Below are positions 55,522-64,000 of a DNA stretch of 64,000 nt, one piece after another. The notes under the pieces were generated by a model, which saw nothing but the letters and a program-made list of their open reading frames with translations, was not told the DNA's origin and searched no databases. The stretch covers positions 1,612,001-1,676,000 of the forward strand of contig NZ_CP009962.1 of the NCBI RefSeq assembly GCF_000786695.1, given 5' to 3'. A program made the translations under genes and the position numbers. Position 1 is the stretch's first letter. Every line of letters starts with the position of its first letter. The stretch is from Collimonas arenae (lineage in GTDB: Bacteria; Pseudomonadota; Gammaproteobacteria; Burkholderiales; Burkholderiaceae_D).

Positions 55522-57669
55522 GTGTTTAATAAAGTTACGAAGACATTCCAGTATGGTCAGCACCAAGTCACGCTGGAAACCGGCGAGATCGCTCGCCAAG
55601 CCTCCGGCGCAGTAATGGTATCGATCGAAGATACCGTTGTGCTGGCTACCGTTGTGGCACGCAAAGATGCCAAGCCAGGTCAGGATTTTTTCCCGCTGAC
55701 CGTTGATTATGTTGAAAAAACTTACGCTGCCGGCCGTATCCCAGGCGGTTTCTTCAAGCGCGAAGGCCGTCCTTCGGAAAAAGAAACCCTGACGTCGCGC
55801 CTGATCGATCGTCCGATCCGCCCGCTGTTCCCGGAAGGCTACCTGAATGAAGTGCAGGTCATCATCCACGTGCTGTCGGTCAATCCGGAAATCGATCCAG
55901 ACATCGCCGCCATGATCGGCGCATCCGCCGCCCTGTCGGTTGCCGGTATTCCTTTCGCCGGCCCGGTCGGCGCTGCGCGCGTCGGTTATATCGACGGCCA
56001 GTATGTATTGAACCCAACCACTTCGCAGCTGACCAAGTCGGCCATGGACCTGGTGGTGGCTGGTACTGAAACCGCCGTGCTGATGGTGGAATCGGAAGCC
56101 AAGCAATTGTCGGAAGAAATCATGCTGGGCGCAGTTGTATTCGGCCACGAGCAATCGAAGGCAGTTATCGATGCGATTCATGAACTGGTGCGCGATGGCG
56201 GCAAGCCTGAAGTCGAATGGAGCCCGGCGCCGAAGAACGACGCACTGATCGCACGCGTTGCGCATTTCGGTGAGTCCAAGTTGCGTGAAGCCTATCAAAC
56301 CAAAGACAAGCAAGCTCGTACTGCCAAGCTGAAAGACGCTACTGCAGAAGTCAACGCTGCGCTGGCTGCTGAAGCCGCATCGATTGGCGGCACTGCGCCT
56401 GACTCGTCGGAAGTCAGCGGCATCCTGTTCGATCTGGAAGCCAAGATCGTCCGTTCGCAGATCCTCGAAGGCGAGCCACGCATCGACGGCCGCGATACAC
56501 GTACCGTGCGTCCGATCACCATCCGTACCGGCGTCTTGCCGCGTACCCACGGTTCGGCACTGTTCACCCGCGGCGAAACCCAAGCGTTGGTAGTTGCCAC
56601 GCTGGGCACCGCACGCGACGAACAAAAGATCGATGCGCTGATGGGCGAATATTCTGACCGCTTCATGCTGCATTACAACATGCCACCGTTCGCCACTGGC
56701 GAAACCGGCCGCGTTGGTACGCCAAAGCGCCGTGAAATCGGCCATGGCCGTCTGGCCAAGCGTGCATTGCAAGCTGCATTGCCAGCGCCGGAAGATTTCA
56801 GCTACTCGGTGCGTCTGGTGTCGGAAATCACCGAATCGAACGGTTCGTCGTCGATGGCTTCGGTCTGCGGCGGCTGCCTGGCGTTGATGGATGCCGGCGT
56901 GCCGATGCAAGCGCACGTGGCAGGTATCGCCATGGGCCTGATCAAGGACGGCAGCAAGTTCGCAGTCCTGACAGACATCCTGGGCGATGAAGATCACCTC
57001 GGCGACATGGATTTCAAGGTAGCTGGTACAGCCAACGGTATCACTGCATTGCAGATGGATATCAAGATCCAAGGCATCACCAAGGAAATCATGCAGGTCG
57101 CATTGGCGCAAGCCAAAGAAGGCCGTATCCATATCCTCGGCAAGATGCAAGAAGCGGTACCGCACGGTAAAACCGAGCTGTCCGATTTCGCACCGCGCCT
57201 GATCACCATCAAGATCAATCCGGAAAAAATCCGTGATGTGATCGGCAAGGGCGGCGCTGTGATTCGTGCGCTGACTGAAGAAACCGGCACCCAGATCGAT
57301 ATCAGCGACGAAGGCGTCGTGACGATCGCTTCGGTGGATGCTGCTGCAGGCCAGGAAGCCAAGCGCCGCATCGAAGAACTGACTGCTTCGGTTGAAGTAG
57401 GCAAGGTCTACGAAGGCACCGTACTGAAGTTGTTGGACTTCGGTGCGATCGTGCAGGTATTGCCAGGCAAAGACGGTTTGTTGCACATCAGCCAGATCGC
57501 CAATGAGCGAGTGAATGCTGTTGCCGACTACCTGAAAGAAGGCCAGCAAGTACGTGTCAAGGTTCTGGAAACCGACGACCGCGGCCGTCTGAAACTGTCG
57601 ATGAAGGCAGCGCAGGCTGACGAAGGTAGCGAAGCTGCTCCGGCAGCGACCCAGCCGACAGCACAGTAA
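55522..57669 (+). CDS. pnp: Polynucleotide phosphorylase
   Basis: 3'-5' phosphorolytic RNase and degradosome component, 715 residues. Two RNase PH domains (first from [29 protein letters not shown]; second around 320-550, with [19 protein letters not shown]), KH domain ([20 protein letters not shown] at about 573) and S1 domain ([35 protein letters not shown]). GTG 55522 has AAGGA 7 nt upstream and matches the family start; the ATG at 55507 would add five residues. Confidence 0.97.
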   Translation: MFNKVTKTFQYGQHQVTLETGEIARQASGAVMVSIEDTVVLATVVARKDAKPGQDFFPLTVDYVEKTYAAGRIPGGFFKREGRPSEKETLTSRLIDRPIRPLFPEGYLNEVQVIIHVLSVNPEIDPDIAAMIGASAALSVAGIPFAGPVGAARVGYIDGQYVLNPTTSQLTKSAMDLVVAGTETAVLMVESEAKQLSEEIMLGAVVFGHEQSKAVIDAIHELVRDGGKPEVEWSPAPKNDALIARVAHFGESKLREAYQTKDKQARTAKLKDATAEVNAALAAEAASIGGTAPDSSEVSGILFDLEAKIVRSQILEGEPRIDGRDTRTVRPITIRTGVLPRTHGSALFTRGETQALVVATLGTARDEQKIDALMGEYSDRFMLHYNMPPFATGETGRVGTPKRREIGHGRLAKRALQAALPAPEDFSYSVRLVSEITESNGSSSMASVCGGCLALMDAGVPMQAHVAGIAMGLIKDGSKFAVLTDILGDEDHLGDMDFKVAGTANGITALQMDIKIQGITKEIMQVALAQAKEGRIHILGKMQEAVPHGKTELSDFAPRLITIKINPEKIRDVIGKGGAVIRALTEETGTQIDISDEGVVTIASVDAAAGQEAKRRIEELTASVEVGKVYEGTVLKLLDFGAIVQVLPGKDGLLHISQIANERVNAVADYLKEGQQVRVKVLETDDRGRLKLSMKAAQADEGSEAAPAATQPTAQ

Positions 57670-57682
57670 TCTGCTTGTAACG

Positions 57683-57719
57683 AAAACGCCCGGGATGCAT
57701 CTGCATCCCGGGCGTTTTT
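57683..57719 (+). terminator. Terminator of rpsO-pnp
   Basis: A perfect 17-bp stem, AAAACGCCCGGGATGCA with TGCATCCCGGGCGTTTT, a 2-nt loop and a T tract. Confidence 0.92.
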
Positions 57720-57758
57720 ACGTTTGCGCGACGGAAAGGGCAGCATAGAAGCGCAATG

Positions 57759-58895
57759 CTATTGCTGAGCGTCCCATCCGTCGATGTTGAGATAGTAGCG
57801 AGTTGAGCGGCCGGCGCCGGCTTGGCGTAGCAGGCCCATTTGCTCCAGCTCAATCAGGTCGCGTGACGACGTCGCCCGCGAGGCGCCGGTGAGGCTTTCA
57901 TATTTCTTCGTGCTCATTCCGCCTTCGAATCCACCGGACCCGGCGTCCAGCAAGGCATTTAACAGCTTGCGTTGGCGTGGTGCGAGTTCTTTGTCGCGGT
58001 GAGTGAACCAGAATCGCGCCTTCTCCAGCGACTCGTCAATGACCAGCGAGGATTGTTCGCAGGCGATCCGTACTTGCGTGACGAACCATGCGATCCAGTT
58101 GCTCACGTCCAGCGAGCCATGCTGTGCACGTTCCAGTTGCTCGTAATAGTCATCGCGTTGTTCCAGCAGGCGTTGCGAGATGCGAATCAGGCGGCTGGTT
58201 TCGCCGATGTCGCGCGCCAGCACCAAATCAACGACGACGCGGCCGGCACGGCCATTGCCGTCCTCGAACGGGTGTATGGTTTCGAACCAAAGATGGGCCA
58301 GCGCAGCCTGGATGAGGCTATCCGATTCCTGTCGGCTGTTGAACCAGGCAAGAAATTGTCCCATTTCAGCAGGAACCTGGGCCGATGGCGGCGCTTCGAA
58401 ATGGATATTCTCATGTCCAAGACGGCCGCTGACGATTTGCATTGGCTCGACGTGTTCGCGGTAGGCACCGACGCGAATCTTGCTCATGCCGGAAAAACCG
58501 GTAGGAAACAACGCCGCTTGCCAAGCCTGCAGGCGTTCGTCGCTTAACGGCGCGGCGGCATTGCTGACGGCATCATCCATGATGTCCAGCAAGCCATCGA
58601 TATGCCGCAGTGCATTTGGGCCTTTGTAGCTGGCGACGCCGAGTCTGCGACCGACTGATGAGCGGACTGCCTGCAGGTCTAGGCGCTCGCCTTCGATGGC
58701 GGCGGTTGAAACTGCCTCTTGGGTCCAGGCCTCTGCTGCCAGTTCTTGACGTTGCTCGAATCCGAGCGCGGCCAGCTTTCCTTCAATGACGCCTTGGGCG
58801 TGTTTGGCGAGGACGATTTCAGCATTGACTCGTGCGTCGTCATAGCGCATTCGGGGCCAATTGGGGTCTTGCCAGATGAGATGAGGTGATTTCAT
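57759..58895 (-). CDS. Fic-family protein with inhibitory helix and winged-helix C-terminus
   Basis: Fic enzymes transfer AMP or similar groups to target proteins. 378 residues: DUF4172-like N-terminus with the inhibitory motif STAAIEGE (63-70), Fic core with active site HPFEDGNGRAGR (208-219), and a C-terminal winged helix (about 305-378, LTGASRATSSRDLIELEQMGLLRQ). The inhibitory Glu and catalytic His are intact, so a self-inhibited active enzyme is expected. The gene is solitary, without antitoxin. Three 34-bp tandem repeats overlap its start (58882-58978), pointing to autoregulation. Confidence 0.9.
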   Translation of the reverse strand: MKSPHLIWQDPNWPRMRYDDARVNAEIVLAKHAQGVIEGKLAALGFEQRQELAAEAWTQEAVSTAAIEGERLDLQAVRSSVGRRLGVASYKGPNALRHIDGLLDIMDDAVSNAAAPLSDERLQAWQAALFPTGFSGMSKIRVGAYREHVEPMQIVSGRLGHENIHFEAPPSAQVPAEMGQFLAWFNSRQESDSLIQAALAHLWFETIHPFEDGNGRAGRVVVDLVLARDIGETSRLIRISQRLLEQRDDYYEQLERAQHGSLDVSNWIAWFVTQVRIACEQSSLVIDESLEKARFWFTHRDKELAPRQRKLLNALLDAGSGGFEGGMSTKKYESLTGASRATSSRDLIELEQMGLLRQAGAGRSTRYYLNIDGWDAQQ

Positions 58896-58978
58896 GGTTT
58901 TATCGACTCAAATAATGAGTTGATTGTATCTCATAATCGACTCAATATATGAGGTGAATATTATATGAAATCGACTCA
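58882..58978. promoter_or_regulatory. 34-bp-period operator array at the fic start
   Basis: TGAGGTGAT (58882), TGAGTTGAT (58916) and TGAGGTGAA (58950) alternate with three identical ATCGACTCA boxes (58902, 58936, 58970). Every unit has the same spacing: 11 bp inside, 5 bp between, period exactly 34 bp. Neighbouring boxes form palindromes. The first box lies within codons 2-5 of fic, so binding would block promoter and start. Confidence 0.8.
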
Positions 58979-59017
58979 TCAGCGCGCAGAGGGGACCGAA
59001 GCCGGGCTTGCGGCGAT

Positions 59018-59054
59018 AAAAAAGCCGTCCGGGGATTGCTTCCCGGACGGCTTT
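59018..59054 (-). terminator. Terminator of fdxA-fnr
   Basis: GCCGTCCGGG (59024-59033) pairs with CCCGGACGGC (59042-59051); read on the minus strand it is followed by a T run. Confidence 0.88.
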
Positions 59055-59074
59055 CTAATGTTTCGAGCCTGGGT

Positions 59075-60160
59075 TTAATCAAATACAGGCGATTCCACAC
59101 CCAGAATCTTATGCAGCTTCGGCGATGTAGTGGTGTACTGCATATGGATTTTCTTGTCAGGGAAGATGTACGGCGCAGCGCCGAAGGCAGCCAGCGCCGC
59201 TTCGTGGAAACCTGACAGGATCAGCTTCTTCTTGCCTGGGTAGGTATTGATGTCACCCACGGCAAAAATACCCGGAATGTTGGTTTCAAACTTCTCGGTA
59301 TCGACCACTTTCAATTGCTTGCGCTCGATATCCAGGCCCCACTCGGCGATAGGGCCGAGTTTTGGCGAGAGGCCGAAGAACACCAGCAGGGTATCCAGCG
59401 GCAGGCGGCGGGTGACGCCGTCAGGGCCGGTAACCTTGATTTCGCTCAGCTTGCCGTCTTTGACTTCATGGCCGGTGACCTGGCCGACCAGGAATTGCAT
59501 TTCATAGGCTTCGCACAAGGCTTTCATCTTGGCGACCGAAGCAGGGGCAGCGCGGAATTCTTCGCGACGATGCAGCAGGACCACGGACTCGGCCTTGCCG
59601 ACCAGATCCAATGCCCAGTCCAGCGCGGAATCGCCGCCGCCGCAGATCACCAGGTTCTTGCCGTGGAATTGCACAGGATCCTTGACGCGGTAGAACAGTT
59701 GCGTGTTGTCGAACTGGTCGATGCCGTCGACCTTGATGGTGCGCGGCTGGAACGAACCGACGCCGGCGGCGATGAAGATGGTCTTGGTGATGAAACGGGT
59801 GCCGGCCGAGGTTTCCAGGTCGAAGCGGTTGTCTTCGCGGCGCGCCACCAGCGTAACTTCCTGATTCAGGTGGAAAGTCGGTTCGAACGGCTCGATCTGC
59901 TTGAGCAGGTTGTCGGTCAGTTCCTGGCCTGTGCAGACCGGTACTGCAGGAATGTCATAGATCGGCTTGTCTGGATACAGTTCTACGCACTGGCCGCCGA
60001 CTACAGGCAGCGAGTCGATGACGTGAGCCTTGATTTCCAGCAGGCCGAGTTCAAAGACCTGGAACAGGCCAACCGGACCGGCGCCGACGATGACTGCATC
60101 GGTTTCGATAACATTGTTGGTGGAGTTGACTGCTGTTGCGTGCTTGACGGTGGTATCCAT
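59075..60160 (-). CDS. Ferredoxin-NADP+ reductase, thioredoxin-reductase-like
   Basis: FAD enzyme moving electrons between NADPH and ferredoxin, 361 residues. FAD motif [19 protein letters not shown] (about 21-39), NADPH motif [16 protein letters not shown], and [18 protein letters not shown]. It lacks a redox CxxC, which separates it from true thioredoxin reductases. Downstream of the ferredoxin gene fdxA on the same strand, 187 bp apart, so the two are probable partners. Confidence 0.93.
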   Translation of the reverse strand: MDTTVKHATAVNSTNNVIETDAVIVGAGPVGLFQVFELGLLEIKAHVIDSLPVVGGQCVELYPDKPIYDIPAVPVCTGQELTDNLLKQIEPFEPTFHLNQEVTLVARREDNRFDLETSAGTRFITKTIFIAAGVGSFQPRTIKVDGIDQFDNTQLFYRVKDPVQFHGKNLVICGGGDSALDWALDLVGKAESVVLLHRREEFRAAPASVAKMKALCEAYEMQFLVGQVTGHEVKDGKLSEIKVTGPDGVTRRLPLDTLLVFFGLSPKLGPIAEWGLDIERKQLKVVDTEKFETNIPGIFAVGDINTYPGKKKLILSGFHEAALAAFGAAPYIFPDKKIHMQYTTTSPKLHKILGVESPVFD

Positions 60161-60347
60161 ACGACGATCTGATTCCTGTTTCAGTTGGGTCCCCCAAAAC
60201 GCCGTGGCTGCGACGGCGATTGGATTAATTTTTTCGCGTTGTTGTTGACGGCGATAAGTGCTGCGCTATGGCTGGGGGCGATGGCCTGGCTTAAATCGGA
60301 GAATTGGGGTTGCATCGGCCGCCGCTGTTCTGGCGGCCTGGTACGGC

Positions 60348-60671
60348 TCAGCGCTGCAAAAATTCCAATTTATCTTTCACATCTTTCCATTCTTCGGCTT
60401 CGGCCAAAGGTGCGACGGTCTTGGTAATCGACGGCCAATGGCGCGACAGGTCTTCATTCAGCTTGATGAATTGTTGCTGGTCGGCTGGCACGTCTTCTTC
60501 TGCGTAGATAGCATTGACCGGACATTCGGCGACGCACACCGCACAATCGATGCACTCATCGGGGTCGATCGACAGGAAATTCGGGCCCTGGCGGAAGCAA
60601 TCAACCGGGCACACATCCACGCAGTCGGTATAGCGGCAGCGAATGCAAGATTCGGTCACAACGTGGGTCAT
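60348..60671 (-). CDS. fdxA: 7Fe ferredoxin
   Basis: Small electron carrier of 107 residues with [3Fe-4S] and [4Fe-4S] clusters: CIRCRYTDCVDVCPVDCF and CIDCAVCVAECPVNAI. The C-terminal extension (FIKLNEDLSRHWPSI) is typical of FdxA of proteobacteria. Expected partner of the reductase downstream. Confidence 0.96.
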   Translation of the reverse strand: MTHVVTESCIRCRYTDCVDVCPVDCFRQGPNFLSIDPDECIDCAVCVAECPVNAIYAEEDVPADQQQFIKLNEDLSRHWPSITKTVAPLAEAEEWKDVKDKLEFLQR

Positions 60672-60980
60672 AACAACAGTCCTATCTGTAAATAATGGTC
60701 TTGATGCGGGTCTTGAGGCTGCGACAGGGGCTGTAGGGGGTATTGCCTGCCTCTATATTTACCCTGTCGCAAAGCCTTGTATTTTAAGGTAATTCGGGTT
60801 TTCTCACAAACTGCTGTTATATAGAATCCATATAAGCAAATGTGAAAATCACATTAGCGGTAAATCTGCTCATTCCGCAGTTTTACCACATTCGCGGCCA
60901 GCGTTTTCGCTACGCTAGAGTTGCTTGCATGAACTTGCCAAACTGGCTATCGTAGCTGTCTTCGTTGCTTCGGAATCATT
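60672..60980. promoter_or_regulatory. Divergent region between fdxA and the cation efflux gene
   Basis: About 310 bp with two inverted repeats: GCGACAGGG (60721-60729) with CCCTGTCGC (60762-60770), and GGTAAATCTGC (60859-60869) with GCAGTTTTACC (60877-60887). The second could be an operator or leader hairpin of the efflux gene. No gene seen. Confidence 0.45.
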
Positions 60981-61910
60981 ATGTCATCTTCGAATGAAGG
61001 CTCCACTAAGGCCATTTTTTACGCTTTGGGCGCCAATGGCGGCATCGCGCTGGCGAAATTTGCCGCCGCCACCTATACCGGCTCTGGCGCGATGTTGGCG
61101 GAAGCCATCCATTCGCTGGCGGATTGCACCAACCAGGTATTTTTGCTGATCGGCTTGAAAGAGGCCAAGAAGCCAGCCAACGCAGCCCATCCCATGGGCT
61201 ACGCCCGGGTGGTGTATTTCTGGGCAATGATGGTCGCTTTGCTGTTGTTTTTTGTGGGCGGGGCATTTTCCGTGATGGAAGGCATCGAACATCTGAAGCA
61301 TCCGCAGGCGATCAGCACCCCCTGGATTGCCTTGGGCGTGCTGGGCGTGTCGGTCGTGCTGGAAGCTTTTTCCCTGCGTGGCGCCATGGTGGAAATACGC
61401 AAGATTTCGTCCGGCAAGTCCTTTATGCAATGGTTTCGCGAAACCAGGCAGTCGGAATTGATGGTGGTGGCAGGGGAGGATATCGCTGCGCTGGCGGGGT
61501 TGGCGCTGGCGTTTGTTGCGGTTTCCCTGACCGTCATCACCGGAAATCCGTTGTGGGATGCCTGCGGTACGATTGCGGTGGGTATCTTGCTGATGATTGT
61601 GGCCGTGGCGGTGATCCGTGAGGTGAAGGCGATGGTCACGGGCGAGTCGGCGGCGCCGGAAGTGCACGCCGCCATCAAGGCGTATATCGAAGCCGATACC
61701 GATGTCGCCGGCGTCAGGAACCTGATTTCGATGCAATGGGGCGAGCAGGTGATGATCGCGGTGCAAGCCGTGATGCGACCGCAGCCGTCGGATGTGGCGC
61801 TAGTCGACGCCATCAACCGGATCGAGGCAGGGATCCAGCAGCGCTGGCCGCAAGTCCACTGGTGTTTCTTCGAGCCTGATCACGCGTCGTCCGTACTACA
61901 GCGCGGGTAA
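60981..61910 (+). CDS. Cation diffusion facilitator transporter
   Basis: Proton-driven exporter of divalent metals (zinc, iron, manganese or similar), 309 residues. About six membrane segments (from FYALGANGGIALAKFAAA); metal-site residues in EAIHSLADCTNQ and VVAGEDIAALAGLALAF, then a cytoplasmic C-terminal domain. No long His-rich loop, so the metal cannot be predicted. Confidence 0.88.
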   Translation: MSSSNEGSTKAIFYALGANGGIALAKFAAATYTGSGAMLAEAIHSLADCTNQVFLLIGLKEAKKPANAAHPMGYARVVYFWAMMVALLLFFVGGAFSVMEGIEHLKHPQAISTPWIALGVLGVSVVLEAFSLRGAMVEIRKISSGKSFMQWFRETRQSELMVVAGEDIAALAGLALAFVAVSLTVITGNPLWDACGTIAVGILLMIVAVAVIREVKAMVTGESAAPEVHAAIKAYIEADTDVAGVRNLISMQWGEQVMIAVQAVMRPQPSDVALVDAINRIEAGIQQRWPQVHWCFFEPDHASSVLQRG

Positions 61911-62109
61911 AAAAAGTGCTGGCAACGCGACGAGTAAGCTAGAATTGTCACGTTGCCATCTCCCCGGAGATGTTTGTCCCAAGCTTTGCCAGCCATACGC
62001 CAAACGAAGATCTTTTTATACGACAAGCGACGCAAATCTGCGTGTCCCGCGTGTCTCAAGCACGATTGCGCGGCCGATACTCCACCCTTTTGATTCACGG
62101 AGGATTGTC

Positions 62110-62547
62110 ATGAACCAGCGTTTCCCTTTGTTTCTTCGTTCCGCTTCCATCGCCCTGATCTGCTTGCCGGCATTGTCGGCGCAGGCGGCCGGCCCACTCG
62201 CCATTCCCAATGGCGTCATCCAGTCCAACGCGGCCGCCGCCGGCACTAGCTTCAACAGCTTGTCCGCCGAAGACCGCAAGAAATTGCTGGCGGCGCCGGA
62301 AACCGATTTTCCGTCAAACGCGACCGGCAACGGCATGAACCTGAAAGACGATCGCCATTGCATCGAGCTGCAGCAGCAAATCAAGCGCGCCCAGACTTCC
62401 GCGCCGGCAGGGGTGCCGGATTCCTATCCGCAAGGAATCGCGCGCAACGATCCGAACCGGCCGTACCAGGCAAGCGGCGGCAATGTGTTGGTCTACGACG
62501 AGCGCAGCAAGCTGGAAGCGCGCTATCACAGTGAGTGCAATAAATAA
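62110..62547 (+). CDS. Secreted protein of unknown function, tandem paralogue A
   Basis: 145 residues with a signal peptide (about 1-26, cleavage near AQA-AG). The ATG has GGAGG upstream. Shares with the next gene FNSLSAEDRKKLLAAPE, a central Cys-Glu-x-x-QQ segment, PDSYPQGIARNDPNRPYQ and an ending LEARYHSECNK. No known domain recognised. Confidence 0.75.
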   Translation: MNQRFPLFLRSASIALICLPALSAQAAGPLAIPNGVIQSNAAAAGTSFNSLSAEDRKKLLAAPETDFPSNATGNGMNLKDDRHCIELQQQIKRAQTSAPAGVPDSYPQGIARNDPNRPYQASGGNVLVYDERSKLEARYHSECNK

Positions 62548-62557
62548 GGTCCCCGCC

Positions 62558-63079
62558 ATGAACCTCCGTTCCGCTTCGTTCCTGTGTTTGCAGTTAATTG
62601 CATTATTCGCTTTGGCCGGCATCTTCGGACGGGCCGCACTGGCTGCCGAAAAGCCCGCCGATATCGGCGGCCCAATTCATTTCAACCTTGCTGGCGGCAA
62701 CATGGGTTTTAACAGTTTGTCCGCAGCGGAACGGAGCGAGTTGGTGGCGCTGCCGGCAGAACAATCGCAGCCGCAACGTGCGCGGCGCGACTGGAACAGG
62801 GGCAAGGAGCGCAATTGCGAGGCCTTGGAGCAGCAATACAAAGGCGTGGTGTACCGCGAGCCGATCATCGTGCCCGATTTTTATCCGAATGCGGATCTGT
62901 CGCGAACCTATCCCGGCGAGCCGTATCGCGATCCGAACGGGCCCAGGCCAGGCGTTCGCAATCCGGATAGTATTCAGCGCGACAGCTCATTGCTAGATTT
63001 TTTCCTCGGGTCGAATCACGCTCCACCAAGTGAACGCGAGCGGCTGCGGACGCGCTATTCCTCCGCATGCGCCAAATGA
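62558..63079 (+). CDS. Secreted protein of unknown function, tandem paralogue B
   Basis: 173 residues with a signal peptide (about 1-30, cleavage near LAA-EK). Shares FNSLSAAERSELVALPAE, NCEALEQQYKG, PDFYPNADLSRTYPGEPYRDPN and LRTRYSSACAK with paralogue A, 10 bp upstream. The two conserved cysteines suggest one disulfide. Not recognised further. Confidence 0.75.
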   Translation: MNLRSASFLCLQLIALFALAGIFGRAALAAEKPADIGGPIHFNLAGGNMGFNSLSAAERSELVALPAEQSQPQRARRDWNRGKERNCEALEQQYKGVVYREPIIVPDFYPNADLSRTYPGEPYRDPNGPRPGVRNPDSIQRDSSLLDFFLGSNHAPPSERERLRTRYSSACAK

Positions 63080-63174
63080 GACCGCAAGCCAGACGCTGTT
63101 GTAAGATACGTGACCGCTACAGTTAGTCCCGGATTCGCTGGCAGCCTTCCATCACCGCCCTGTATTCAAAGACC

Positions 63175-64000
63175 ATGATCATCACTTCGCTGCTCGATAC
63201 CGATTTGTATAAATTCACGATGATGCAAGTGGTCTTGCATCATTTTCCGGCGGCTGAAGTGGAGTATCGCTACAAATGCCGCAACAAGGGCGTCGATTTG
63301 CGGCCCTATGTCGATGAAATCCGCGATGAAATCGCCGGTCTGTGCCGTCTGCGGTTCCAGGAACAGGAACTGGCCTATCTCAGCAGCATGCGTTTCATCA
63401 AGAACGATTTCATCGACTTCCTGAGTTTGTTCCACCTGCAGCAAAAATACATCAGCGTGCAGCCGTCCGCGGCGGATAACGGCGAGATCGATATCGTGGT
63501 CAAGGGACCATGGCTGCATACCATCCTGTTTGAAGTGCCGGTGCTGGCGATCGTCAACGAAGTGTATTTTCGTGCCACCCAGACTGCACCGGATCACGCC
63601 GAAGGAAGGCATCGCCTGCAAAGCAAGATGGCGTTGATCCGCGATGATCCGGCGATGGCCGGCTGCAAAGTGGCCGACTATGGCACGCGGCGGCGTTTTT
63701 CCCGCAGCTGGCACGAAGAAGTGGTGCAGACCTTGCAAAGTGATTTCACGCAGCATCTGGTCGGCACCTCCAACGTGTATTTCGCCATGAAGTACAACCT
63801 GACGCCGCTCGGCACCATGGCCCACGAATATTTGCAGGCTTGCCAGTCGCTCGGTCCGCGGCTGCGCGATTCGCAGATCTACGGTTTTGAAATGTGGGCC
63901 AAGGAGTACCGTGGCGATCTCGGGATAGCCTTGTCCGATGTCTACGGCATGGCAGCCTTCCTGCGCGATTTCGACCTGTATTTCTGCAAGCTGTTCGACG
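63175..64000 (+). CDS. pncB: Nicotinate phosphoribosyltransferase (3' end outside window)
   Basis: NAD salvage: nicotinate plus PRPP to nicotinate mononucleotide. The first 275 residues are visible: [65 protein letters not shown] and [24 protein letters not shown] are classic PncB. The family is about 390-400 residues, so about 120 are missing. Confidence 0.95.
   Translation, partial: MIITSLLDTDLYKFTMMQVVLHHFPAAEVEYRYKCRNKGVDLRPYVDEIRDEIAGLCRLRFQEQELAYLSSMRFIKNDFIDFLSLFHLQQKYISVQPSAADNGEIDIVVKGPWLHTILFEVPVLAIVNEVYFRATQTAPDHAEGRHRLQSKMALIRDDPAMAGCKVADYGTRRRFSRSWHEEVVQTLQSDFTQHLVGTSNVYFAMKYNLTPLGTMAHEYLQACQSLGPRLRDSQIYGFEMWAKEYRGDLGIALSDVYGMAAFLRDFDLYFCKLFD

Noticed and set aside
57759..58895. 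Fic toxin-antitoxin pair
   Set aside because: The inhibitory motif is within the same protein and there is no small antitoxin ORF beside it.
59075..60160. Thioredoxin reductase
   Set aside because: The redox CxxC is absent and the gene follows a ferredoxin, fitting the ferredoxin-NADP+ reductase subgroup.

Overview
The window looks like chromosomal DNA of a betaproteobacterium of the Burkholderiales, most likely an Oxalobacteraceae member related to Collimonas or Herbaspirillum. This is inferred from high-GC codon use, protein character (PNPase, LolCD, MaeB) and gene content; no rRNA or marker gene here fixes the genus. Almost everything is ordinary, well-packed coding DNA. I saw no tRNA, rRNA, CRISPR array, phage or intact insertion sequence.

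The first 39 kb is dominated by glycine betaine catabolism, split into three blocks. Block 1 (2463-13830, + strand) is one long operon: glyA, an M19 dipeptidase-like protein, a DUF5943/V4R protein, dgcA, dgcB, etfA, etfB, gbcA, gbcB. A GbdR/CdhR-type AraC regulator lies divergently before it (970-1989) and an orphan betaine-type binding protein follows it (14034). Block 2 (24599-33354) holds choline/betaine ABC transport (choV, choW, choX) around a second GbdR-type regulator, then fdhA (formaldehyde oxidation), a threonine aldolase on the other strand, and an L-serine dehydratase. Block 3 (33538-39427) is soxB-soxD-soxA-soxG, a small unknown ORF and folB. Together they import choline/betaine, demethylate betaine to dimethylglycine (GbcAB), sarcosine (DgcAB with EtfAB) and glycine (SoxBDAG), capture C1 units on folate or oxidise formaldehyde (FdhA), and send glycine through serine (GlyA) to pyruvate (SdaA). 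MaeB (39747) lies just after. Between blocks 1 and 2 are a LysR/LysE divergent pair, a MacA-MacB-outer-membrane-factor efflux operon, a CodA-type deaminase and a TorF-type porin.

The second part is mixed housekeeping: a FAN1-type nuclease plus an XPD-like helicase with an N-terminal nuclease-like domain behind a textbook LexA box (42256-42271); a frameshifted zinc-ribbon gene; an AraC regulator divergent from an acyl-CoA synthetase and a short-chain dehydrogenase; a periplasmic thioredoxin-like protein; lolC-lolD; a YihY membrane protein; a lipoprotein; rpsO-pnp; a Fic protein with a striking 34-bp-period operator array; fdxA-fnr; a cation efflux protein; two tandem paralogous secreted proteins; and the start of pncB.

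The non-coding DNA is the most unusual part. A family of about 100-bp palindromic elements sharing one core occurs at least three times, probably four (11235, 38853, 55246, and a weaker relative at 50332); one copy is read in frame through a small gene between soxG and folB. A separate 125-bp near-perfect inverted repeat sits directly before soxB, and a 16-codon leader peptide overlaps the sdaA start codon.
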